A stretch of 64,000 bases of DNA from Bos javanicus (taxonomy: Eukaryota > Chordata > Mammalia > Artiodactyla > Bovidae), in NCBI RefSeq assembly GCF_032452875.1, contig NC_083890.1, positions 45,196,483 to 45,260,482 of the forward strand, read 5' to 3'. The notes under the pieces are model-generated. The model saw only the letters and a list, made by a program, of their open reading frames with translations. It had not been told where the DNA came from and made no database searches. The position numbers were made by a program, and so were the translations under genes. Shown piece by piece: positions 55,693 to 64,000 of the stretch (within the stretch, counting starts at the first letter, position 1; each line of letters begins with the position of its first letter).

Positions 55693-55996
55693 GGGTTAAA
55701 ACAAGGCCAGTACAAACACAAATATATAGTGAAGGTAGTAGAATGATGTTTCTACCTAACACATGTCTGTAAATAGTGATATTACTTTTCAGGTACTACT
55801 TAAGGTGAAGTCTTATCATTTGATGTGCAGTGCTTGCTTTAATACATGTAACATACTTTCCTATAACACTCTGGTAATAGCAAACGCTGCCCTCTTTAAC
55901 TTAACCACAAATTGTGGACTATGGGAACCTCAGAGTATCTCCAGTCCCTCCCAGCTAGTAATGGAAATTTCCAGAGAGTTTCATACACATGCTGCT
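55693..55996. other. Unassigned sequence
   Basis: Short single-copy looking spacer between a BovB fragment and a SINE. Confidence 0.4.
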
Positions 55997-56009
55997 AAGA
56001 AGCCCTAAG

Positions 56010-56228
56010 TGAAAGAAAGTGAAAGTGAAGTCGCTCAATCGTGTCCGACTCTTTGCGACCTCATGGACTGTAGCCCACCAGGTTCCTCCGTCCATGGGAT
56101 TTTCCAGGCAAGAGTACTGGAGTGGGTTGCCATTTCCTTCTCCAGGAGATCTTCCCGACCCAGGGATTGAACTGGGGTCTCCCTCATTGTAGGCAGACGC
56201 TTTACCGTCTAAGCCACCAGGGAAGTCC
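56010..56228 (-). mobile_element. Bov-tA SINE
   Basis: TGAAAGAAAGTGAAAGTGAA linker start, then body and head GCCACCAGGGAAGTCC. Duplication AAGAAGCCCTAAG at 55997-56009 and AAGAAACCCTAAG at 56229-56241. Confidence 0.94.
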
Positions 56229-56241
56229 AAGAAACCCTAAG

Positions 56242-56865
56242 GCTCCCTCAAACTACTTTGTAGACTTGAAGTAGCAGGTATGCCACGCCCACTGCACTCG
56301 TTAGAGGCTACCTGGCTGGGTCCCCAGGTCACTGATTCTGTGAAAAAATGGTGGCAGATGACATTAGGGTGCTTCATGTGAAACCCTATGACAATTCACA
56401 AGACAAGGAAATGACCTTGAGTTGTGAACTCTAAAGGGCTTCGTGGAGGACAGCCCCCCAGTGGGGAGTAGGGTTGGGCATCCAGGCATGGAGTAATGGA
56501 CGTTCTGGGCAGGGCTGGGTACACTGAGGCATGGAGGCAGAAAGTGAATACGTCTATTTGGGAACACTTCAGTCCGATTGGATCCTTACATGAAGGAAAA
56601 CAGCAACAGAGGGTCTAGAGAGGGTTGATTCAAGTCCTAAGTCAAAGTCAGAAAGTTTTATCTAGTGAGCTAGGCCAGTTCTAGCCAACAGAAATGTGTG
56701 CAATGATAAAAATGTTCCAAATATGAGTTGTGCAATATGGTGGCCAGTAGATACATGTCACTGTCAAGCACTTGAAATACACTAAGGCAACTAATGAACT
56801 GGATTTTAAATTTGGTTTCATTTATTGCTTAATGTTTTTTACATTAGGGTTTGTTCTCTTTTAAA
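56242..56865. other. Unassigned sequence
   Basis: No repeat family recognised; a minus-strand 67-codon frame at 56364-56567 has no domain. Confidence 0.4.
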
Positions 56866-56967
56866 GCACTTTTTTATTGAAGTGTAGTTGATTTACCACG
56901 CCGTGTTAGTTTCTGCTGTACAGCAAAATGAATCAGTTGGGCATATACCCACTCACTTTTGGATTCA
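56866..56967 (-). mobile_element. L1 3' end, reverse
   Basis: TTTTTTATTGAAGTGTAGTT, GATTTACCACGCCGTGTTAG and CTGTACAGCAAAATGAATCA are the antisense of an L1 3' end, cut off at the next SINE. Confidence 0.8.
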
Positions 56968-57192
56968 TATGTGCTTCTCAGGCGGTGCTAGTGGTAAAAA
57001 ACCTGCCTGTCAGAGCAGGAGACATGAGTTACAGGTTCTATTCCTGGGGTGGGAAGATCCCCTGGAGGAGAGCATGGCAATCCACTCCAGTATTCTTGCC
57101 TGGAAAATCCCACGGACAGAGGAGCCTGGTGGGCTATAGTCCATAGGGTCACACAGAGGTGGACACGACTGAAGCAACTTAGCACGCATGCA
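56968..57192 (+). mobile_element. Bov-tA SINE
   Basis: GTGCTTCTCAGGCGGTGCTA head variant, full body, end GACTGAAGCAACTTAGCACG followed by a short (CATG)n run. Confidence 0.92.
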
Positions 57193-57599
57193 TGCATATA
57201 GCTAATGGCCACCATATCTAGCAGTGCATTTCCAGACAGTGGAAAAACGACATGATCAAAAGTGTGCTTCCTTTTGAATAATCTGAAAGCCGACTATAAA
57301 GTAGATTTTAGGATCGGTACTCTGAAGATAGGGTCTCGTGGTGTGACGTGTGACAGAATCAACATGTGGGTTCCTCTTTTTTTAAGTAAAATACAAAATG
57401 TTTTCTCCAAAAACAAAATACACAACTGATTCTGTTTCAATGAGGACACAGAAATGGACTCTGTGAGGGGCACACCACTTTCTTGCCTTATCGCCTACAG
57501 AATGTCCTTGAGGAATCTCCCTGTGATATCCAGAAACTTCTCAGAACTCAGTTTGTTAACTGCTAAGCCAGGTCAAAGGTAGTGGGGAATGTTACCAGT
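57193..57599. other. Unassigned sequence
   Basis: Nothing recognised. Confidence 0.4.
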
Positions 57600-57708
57600 G
57601 AAAGTGAAAGTCGCTCAGTCATGTCTCTTTGCAACCCCATGGACCATAGAGTCCCCAGGAATAGAACCTGTGACTCATGTCTCCTGCTCTGACAGGCAGG
57701 TTTTTTTT
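57600..57708 (-). mobile_element. Bov-tA SINE with large internal deletion
   Basis: GTGAAAGTGAAAGTCGCTCA and CAACCCCATGGACCATAGAG are followed directly by the head-side TCCTGCTCTGACAGGCAGG. About 100 bases of the middle are missing. Confidence 0.82.
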
Positions 57709-57754
57709 TATTTGAGGGAGAAAAGAAATCAGAGAACTCTGGAATTGAAAGGTA

Positions 57755-58110
57755 CCCTGGGGACGGTTAGGAGCTCAATTGCCTTCCCCCAAAATTCAGA
57801 TGTTCTAACTCCTGGTACCTCAGAATGGGACCGTATTTGGAGACAGGACTTTTAAAGAGGAGATCATGAAGTCATATGCGTGGGCCCTAGTCCAGTGTGT
57901 CTGGTGTCCTTATGAGAAGAGATTAGGACACAGACGTGCTCACAGAGGGGGGACCATGTGAAGACCCAGGGAGAAGACAAGCTAAGCAGAGAGACTCCAG
58001 AAGAAACCAAACCAGCCCACGCCTAGGTCTTGAGCTTCCAGCCTCTAAAACGAGGAGAGGACACATGCTGTTGTCTAAGCCACCCCTGGTAACCCCTGGA
58101 TCCAACTCTC
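57755..58110 (+). mobile_element. MLT1-type (ERVL-MaLR) LTR
   Basis: CCCCCAAAATTCAGATGTTC, TACCTCAGAATGGGACCGTA, GTGGGCCCTAGTCCAGTGTG, GGACCATGTGAAGACCCAGG and CTTGAGCTTCCAGCCTCTAA follow the MaLR order. Near full length, no internal part. Confidence 0.8.
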
Positions 58111-59630
58111 TTTCCTCCTGAAGAATCTGAGGCCCGGTGTCACACAGCTTGGATCGGTGGTAGGTCCAGGCCCCAGGGGTCTTCCTTCTTGTCCCAGAGG
58201 ACTTATACCAACCACACCCCTGAATCTGACTTGGATGCATTTCCAGAAAGAAGACAGGAAGATGATGAAAAGAGCAATGAGCAGAGTTGGCATCTACTCG
58301 GTTGTGTGAAAGGAATGGGCGGAGAGATGATTCGGTGGTTTGACAGCTTCTTATAAAATCCCGTGACTCTTGAGCTATCTTGCTGATGACTTGTTCCGAA
58401 TTCTTACTCCCATTCTTTGTTGCTAACTGGGGAAAATGTAGGCATTCCAAAGTGACTTCAGCATGATTTTTAAATACCTGGAATCATGTTGGACTAATGG
58501 GTCCAAACGTAACCAAGGAGATCTTACTCTTTCATTTAATGTTTGCATCTCTGATTTGTTGACCGTCTTCCAGAACATCCTTTGATTAAAAAAAAAAAAC
58601 AAACAAACCTCGAACAGCTGGGGGATTCGTGGTGGGAGAGTTTGATTTGTAATTCAATTTTATTTTAGTTTTAGTATCTGTTTTTGGTTTTTTTTTAAAG
58701 CACGGATACATTTTTAGTTTTATTTTTTTAACATGAGGGCCTCAGAATGCTGACTGATTGTCCCTCTCCACCCTGTGTTGGTTTCAGATGACAAGCTTTT
58801 CAAAGCACAGCTCTGTGACTTTTAGGGAAGCTCAAGACTCATTGTCTTGTCGCCTTCCTGTCCCCAGCAACTCTTGTTGTTGCCACATCCCGGAGTGCTC
58901 TAAATCTCTGATTTCCCTCTTTGAGTGGCTGTCTCCCATGTATCTTATTTACAGATAAGGCAAAGAAAGCCTTTGAATCTGAATTGAAGCATGGCTAACT
59001 GAGCTTAAGTTGTTGGAATCCTCGGATAATCCTGATGTTAAATGAGGGGGGAAATGCCTACAGGCTGTTCCTCAGAAAGCCCATCATTTTCCCCACACTT
59101 CTGTAGGTGAAATTCAAGCTTCCGCACCTGTTCCCACTGATTGGTGCGACTGACACGGTGCCAAGCACTGTGCCGTGAGCCTGGTGGCTGGTGGCCTGGC
59201 CTGCCTGTCTCTGACACTGACATGGTAAGCTGAGACTGCCGATCAAGTCTGCCCCCACCTCCGCAATTCTTCTTCTGCTCGTGACTATGCCCAGATCATG
59301 TGCTGGGGCGGGGCTGTGGGGGGCATGGAAACTGCGCTTTACATTCATTTTCATCACTCGGAGAAGAAATAAAAACAGGCCTGATGCGTAAGGACCAGTA
59401 TAGGACACAAAATGTAGTGCTTCCTTAAAAACAGGATCCAAACAAACACTCTGACCAAAGATTTGGCGTTGGCGTAAGACAGTTCAACTGCCGAAAAACG
59501 TGTATTGGGAAACAGAGTTCTGTTTTTAATCGGTGTTTCGTTTGTTCATTTGTTTTTAACAGACCTTAAGAGTAACTTTTAGGGTCTTGCCCCTGAAAAT
59601 TGTTCTTAGTTGCATGCTATATTCTGTGCT
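58111..59630. other. Unassigned sequence
   Basis: Single-copy looking. Minus-strand frames up to 175 codons (57923-58450) and 127 codons (59058-59441) overlap the LTR or have no recognisable domain. An A run at 58588-58599 and T runs near 58690 and 58725 are the only simple repeats. Confidence 0.4.
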
Positions 59631-59838
59631 GTACTAAGTCACTTCAGTCATGTCCAACTCTTTGAGACCCCATGGACTGTAGCCCACCAGGCTCCTCTGT
59701 CCATGGGATTCTGCAGGCAAGAATTTTGGAGTGGGTTGCCATTTCCTTCTCTAGGGGGTCTTCCCAATCCAGGGATCAAACCCCTGTCTCTTAGGTCTCC
59801 TACCCTGGCAGGCAGATTCTTTGCTGCTAGTGCTACCT
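59631..59838 (-). mobile_element. Bov-tA SINE
   Basis: ACTAAGTCACTTCAGTCATG to the head variant GCTGCTAGTGCTACCTG, with a short duplication in the head region (GTCTCTTAGGTCTCC). Confidence 0.92.
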
Positions 59839-60653
59839 GTGCGGTTACCAGCAAATGATATGTGAATTAATTAATATTAAGCCTTTCAAATTAGCTTTTT
59901 AAAGTGATAAACAAAATGCATTTTGTTCTAAATGAAAATAAAAAAACTCTTCATACTGAAATTTCTTTTAGAGTAACTAGATCAGATGCAAAACCAATGT
60001 CTTCCACTTAATTCCTCCTTTACCTACTGCTTTCCCCAAAAGAAAGTGAAGTTATAAAGAAAGAAACTGTCTTCCTGGGATTTTGTTCACCATGGGCCTT
60101 TCAGGGAAGACGAGAAAAGTCCTGGTTGCTTCTATTTGCAATCACTTAAACCTCCTTGGAGCTGTTTCATCATTGTGCGGCTCAACTATTTGGAACTCTG
60201 GAGAACTTTCAGGGGAAGAGAGCATAAGTGATAAATAGTTTGGAAATGAAGATCAAAAAGAAAGCATTGGGGGAACTGGGGATGTTTAGTCTAGAGAAGA
60301 GAAGGAGGAGGAGAAGTCGTGCTTTTTCTGACTGGTGAAAAAGACGAGGACCGTTCTTTCACCCCAGAGTTAAGAAGAGCAAGTGGGTATAGGCAGATGC
60401 GAAGGATTTAACTTAACGTAATTTCTTTTATTTTTATTTTTAAAATAATAATGGAATGCTCAGGGACTCCTGAAATTATCATATAATGGTTTCAGAATGC
60501 TATTCCACAGAGCAATCTGGAGATTAAGAATGTCACAATATCCACCAAGGGGAGTAGAGAATTAATCGTATTCACATAACAGAGTCAGAAATACTTTCCA
60601 CTGATAATTGCTATAGTAGTGATGTTTACTTCCAACAGGAATTTAACATTCAT
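59839..60653. other. Unassigned sequence
   Basis: AT-rich. Purine-rich stretch near 60290-60320. Nothing recognised. Confidence 0.4.
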
Positions 60654-60665
60654 CACACATTTGAA

Positions 60666-60881
60666 TGGATTTTCCCTGGTGGCTCAGACAGTAAAGAATC
60701 TCCCTACAATATGGGAGACCTGGGTTCGACTCCTGGGTGGGGAAGATCCCCTGGAGAAGGGAATGGCAACCCAGTCCAGTATTCTTGCCTGGAGAAATCG
60801 ATGGACAGAGGAGCCTGACGGGCTATAGTTCATAGAATCACAAAGAGTCGGACACCACTGAAGCAGCTTAGCACACACACG
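60666..60881 (+). mobile_element. Bov-tA SINE with perfect target duplication
   Basis: TTCCCTGGTGGCTCAGACAG to AGCAGCTTAGCACACACACG. Perfect 12-bp duplication CACACATTTGAA at 60654-60665 and 60882-60893. Confidence 0.95.
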
Positions 60882-61055
60882 CACACATTTGAAGCTGTCT
60901 TTAAAATTTGTGTCTGTCTAGCCCGCCACCCTAAAGACCTAAGCACTGGTCTTTAGGAACTGGTAGGAACAGATATCTTAGATTACGCTTAAAGTGCCAA
61001 GTTCTCTATTCACGTTGTCCATGCTGCACCAGTAATGTACACCCCGTGCTTGGTG

Positions 61056-61543
61056 TTGTTATTTAGTTGCTGAGTCACGTCCTACTCTTTGAGACCCCAT
61101 GGACTGCAACACGCCAGGCAGCTCTGTCTTCCACTGTCTCCCAGAGTTTGCTCAAGCTCACGTTTATTGAGTCAGTGCTATCTAACCATCTCATCCTCTG
61201 CTGCCCCCTTCTTATTTTGCCTTCAGTCTTTCCCAGCATCAGGGTCTTTTCCAGTGAGTCGGCTCTTCGCATCAGGTGACCACAATATTGGAGCTTCAGT
61301 GTCAGCGTCAGTCCTTCCAATGAATATTCAGACTTGATTTCTTTTAGGATTGACTAGATTCAACTCCTTGCAGTCCGAGAGACTCTCAGGGGTCTTTTCC
61401 AACACCACAATTCGAAAGCATCAGTCAGGCTTCTTTATGGTCCAGCTGTCACCTCCGTATATGACTGCGTGAAAAACCATAACTTTGACTATACAGATTT
61501 TGTCAACAAAGTGATGTCTCTGCTTTTTAATATGCTAAGTTTG
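61056..61543 (-). mobile_element. BovB 3' fragment, older type
   Basis: TTGTTATTTAGTTGCTGAGT to TGATGTCTCTGCTTTTTAAT, reverse. More substitutions and indels than most copies here, including a small gap at 61423. Confidence 0.9.
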
Positions 61544-61789
61544 CCCTCCCATCAGGCCCCACACAACACATTCCTTTTGTATATCGGCCTGATTGTATAT
61601 TGTATATTGGGCTGATGATTCAATGGGATTCTTCCAGATGCACATTCTGCTCTTACTTGTTGGTGGAAATCATGACTTGAGAGTGTACTTTCTCCCTCAC
61701 TTCCTCTCTGCCAGCCTTGCTGGCTGTCTTCTTGTGCCTCCCTTCATCCCTTTGCTCAGTGGGCACCTTCATATTTGTCAGGTCTCCCA

Positions 61790-62035
61790 CTCTTGTACTC
61801 TTGCCTGGAAAGAGGATGGAGGGGCCTGGTGGGCTGCAGTCCATGGGTTGCTGAGGGTCGGACACGACTGAGCGACTTCACTTTCATTTTTCACTTTCAT
61901 GCGTTGGAGAAGGAAATGGCAGCCCACTCCAGTGTTCTTGCCTGGAGAATCCCAGGGACGGGGGAGCCTGGTGGGCTGCTATCTATGGGGTCGCACAGAG
62001 TCAGACACAACTGAAGCGACTTAGCAGCAGCAGCA
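61790..62035 (+). mobile_element. Bov-A2 SINE (dimeric)
   Basis: CTCTTGCCTGGAAAGAGGAT start, two monomers joined by TTTCATTTTTCACTTTCATG, end CTTAGCAGCAGCAG. Confidence 0.93.
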
Positions 62036-62089
62036 TAGCTCCTGAGATCAAACCTTCCTGACGATTCTGTTCAAAGGACGTGCTCTCTC

Positions 62090-62310
62090 TCATCAGCACA
62101 CCCAGTTCATTCCCAGCAAAGCCCTGACTACAGGCTGTAATTACAGGCTTGTCTGTCTCTCATTTGCTGTCACTCGTCTCCCACAAGAACGTGAGCTCTC
62201 TAAGAGTAAGGACTTGCTCTGTCTTACTCATTCCTGTGCCGCTGCTGTCTAGAAAAATGCCCAGCCACAGTAGATGTTCAATAAGTATTTGTTGAGTGAA
62301 TGAATCCGTT
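62090..62310 (+). mobile_element. L2 LINE 3' end
   Basis: AACGTGAGCTCTCTAAGAGT, AAGGACTTGCTCTGTCTTAC, AATGCCCAGCCACAGTAGAT and GTTCAATAAGTATTTGTTGA are the standard L2 end in order. One of the clearer ancient relics here. Confidence 0.82.
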
Positions 62311-63279
62311 TTTAAGATTATTCAAGCCATTTGTTTTTCCTTGATTGTCTGCCAGTCTGCTCCTTGGTAAGGTATCTGACCATTGGAGGAAGAAACGTGT
62401 GTCATTTGCAGCTTCTGTTCAAAGAAGATGTGGAACTTTAATAATTAGAGGGAGGTCCTGGCTTTTAAATCTTAGCTTTGCAGCTGTGTATCCCTTAATC
62501 AAAGATTCAGTTAGGAGAGCCAGCAGGGTTTCATGAGCAAATTTTAATTTTTCTATTTTCTGTCTGCTTTGTGAGTTTTATTTTATCTGAATTTGGAATA
62601 AGAAGTGCTATGGAAGATTTAGGGCTGCCCATATGTGATTTTCAATTATCAAGATGCTAAAAATGCTACAAAATTAACATTTTTGTTTATTTCAAGTACA
62701 GTGGTCTCAGGATTACATAACACTAAGTCTTCTTAAGAATTACAAAATAAAGATGCTGATGTGAAACTCATTGCAACCTATGAACTTGTGTCTACAAAAC
62801 ACTGATGTAATGCTATGAGCTCATAATATAAATGGATGCTGAACCATCTGTGTTTTGTGACACACTGTATCATAAAAAAATTTGTGTATAATTCTAAAGT
62901 AAAAAATGAAACAAATTTTCAACTAACAGGTGCTGTTGCTTCAAACATACAACTCAGCAATTCTAAATCCTGACTTGAAACAATGCCTGCAAAAGCGAAG
63001 AGTCAGGGGAAGACACTACATTTGATACTCTTGAAAAATATCAAAGAAGTACCTCTAAAATGTAGTAGAGAAATGATAAATATAAGATGTTGCAAAGCGG
63101 GATAAAAGAGTCAATATAAAATACTTTTTACTGGAAGGAAAGAAAAAGAAAGAAGGAAAGACAAGGAGAGGAAGGCAGAGTTTGCGGAGGAGGGTCCATT
63201 CCTGAGCTGGTTGAAACTTTTGAGCTCAGGCTCTTGGGCTGCGTAGTCAAGAAAACGATGGTCAGAATTCACCTATAGC
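62311..63279. other. Unassigned sequence
   Basis: AT-rich with a GGAA/AAAG-rich tract at 63134-63180. No exon or repeat family recognised. Confidence 0.4.
63134..63180 (+). repeat. Purine-rich (GGAA/GAAA)n tract
   Basis: AAGGAAAGAAAAAGAAAGAA-type purine run on the plus strand, interrupted. Confidence 0.75.
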
Positions 63280-63445
63280 GCATCTTTATCCATTTATCTG
63301 TCGATGGACATTTAGGCTGTTTCCATGACCAGCTATTATAGATAGTGCTGCTATGAACACAGGGGTGCATGTACCTTTTTCAAATTAGAGTTCTGTCTAT
63401 ATGCCCAGGAGTGGGATTGCCAGATGGTATGGCTATTTTAAAAGA
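63280..63445 (-). mobile_element. L1 ORF2 end, antisense
   Basis: ATCTTTATCCATTTATCTGTC, GATGGACATTTAGGCTGTTT, TAGTGCTGCTATGAACACAG and GGAGTGGGATTGCCAGATGG are antisense L1. Related to the fragment at the left window edge. Confidence 0.82.
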
Positions 63446-63516
63446 GATACAGGAGTAATCCCAAGAGGCAGTTTGAAGGGAACAGAAATAGACATTTATC
63501 AAGGTGTTCCATACTT

Positions 63517-63735
63517 AATGCTTCCCTGGTGGCTCAGATGGTAAAGCGTCTGCCTGCAATACGGGACACCCGGCTTTGAGCCCTGGATTGGGAAGATGCC
63601 CTGCAGAAGGCAATGGCAACCCACTCCAGTACCCTTGCCTGGAAAATCCCATGGACAGAGGAGCCTGGTAGGCTACAGTCCACCGGCTCACAAAGAGTTG
63701 GACATGACTGAGCGACTTCACTTTCACTTTTCACT
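63517..63735 (+). mobile_element. Bov-tA SINE
   Basis: GCTTCCCTGGTGGCTCAGAT to TTTCACTTTTCAC. Duplication TTCCATACTT at 63507-63516 and 63736-63745. Confidence 0.94.
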
Positions 63736-63824
63736 TTCCATACTTTATATATGTTACTTAATTCTCATAACACTTCCAAAGAGGTGTTACTAATCCAATT
63801 TAGAGAAAATTGATCAAGAGGGAG

Positions 63825-63915
63825 GGGTCATATGTATACCTATGGCTGATTCATGTTGATACTTGGCAGAAACCAACAAAATTCTGTAAAGCAATTATCC
63901 TTCAATTTAAAAATA
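63825..63915 (+). mobile_element. L1 3' end (L1-BT type)
   Basis: GTCATATGTATACCTATGGC, TGATTCATGTTGATACTTGG and TTCTGTAAAGCAATTATCCT match the artiodactyl L1 end also at 10605-10830. Confidence 0.8.
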
Positions 63916-64000
63916 GAGATAATTGAGTCTCAGTGACTTATTAAATATCTTACTCAAGGTCAGACAATGGAACTAGATCTGAGAACCAGCAGATTGGCTA

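Noticed and set aside
57923..58450. 175-codon minus-strand open frame
   Set aside because: Half of it is antisense to an MLT1-type LTR and the remainder has no recognisable domain.
7558..63735. tRNA genes suggested by box A/box B-like strings in the many SINE heads
   Set aside because: These are tRNA-derived SINE heads fused to BovA bodies, with mutated acceptor stems. No free-standing cloverleaf was found.
1..64000. Direct repeats of CRISPR-like length and regular spacing
   Set aside because: The regularly recurring units are SINE monomers and microsatellites of a mammalian genome. No array of short identical repeats with unique spacers exists.

Overview
This window is nuclear DNA from a ruminant, most likely a bovid (cattle, sheep or goat). 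The evidence is its repeat content: at least thirteen pieces of the RTE-type LINE BovB, more than twenty Bov-tA and Bov-A2 SINEs, a CHR-2-type tRNA SINE, artiodactyl L1 3' ends, and a solo class-II ERV LTR resembling bovine BTLTR1. It has no bacterial or phage features, CRISPR array, operon or recognisable tRNA/rRNA gene.

Only one protein-coding exon can be supported. Exon 1 of TMEM170B lies on the minus strand (15523-15619) inside a CpG island (about 15250-16600) with GC boxes, a CRE-like site, a CCAAT box and an NRF1-like site. It encodes the first 32 residues and ends at a phase-1 GT donor. The later exons were not found to its left, so about 1-15522 should be the start of intron 1, and about 16.6-64 kb is 5' flanking or intergenic DNA.

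Layout. 1-15.2 kb (intron side): an inverted repeat around a TG microsatellite (488-1387), old L1 pieces (3.5-5.2 kb), a solo LTR with a 6-bp target duplication (5913-7191), four whole SINE insertions plus a tandem pair, and MIR/L2 relics. It has no BovB. 15.25-16.6 kb: the promoter island. 17.9-22.0 kb: two long plus-strand BovB copies, one carrying a nested CHR-2 SINE and the other an unbroken 400-codon reverse-transcriptase segment. 22.8-28.5 kb: an old minus-strand L1 cut up by SINEs and a BovB. 28.6-34.5 kb: MLT1-type LTR, L1 3' ends and two decayed BovB copies. 34.5-48 kb: less repeat-dense, with an MLT1-type LTR, L2 relics, a minus-strand L1 split by BovB, and SINEs. 48-56 kb: an old repeat with a 72-bp tandem duplication, a 550-bp AT-only block, several BovB pieces and a three-level nest. 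56-64 kb: SINEs, an MLT1-type LTR, L2 and L1 ends.

Nothing here works together as a multi-gene system. The biology is one CpG-island promoter with its first coding exon, beside a repeat-rich flank that records insertion history. I found no convincing new biological system. The points most worth checking are the inverted repeat, the nested insertions, the one-sided BovB distribution, the out-of-frame upstream AUG in the TMEM170B leader, and an unassigned coding-like stretch at 44.57-45.5 kb. All family names are from recognition by eye; no database search was run.
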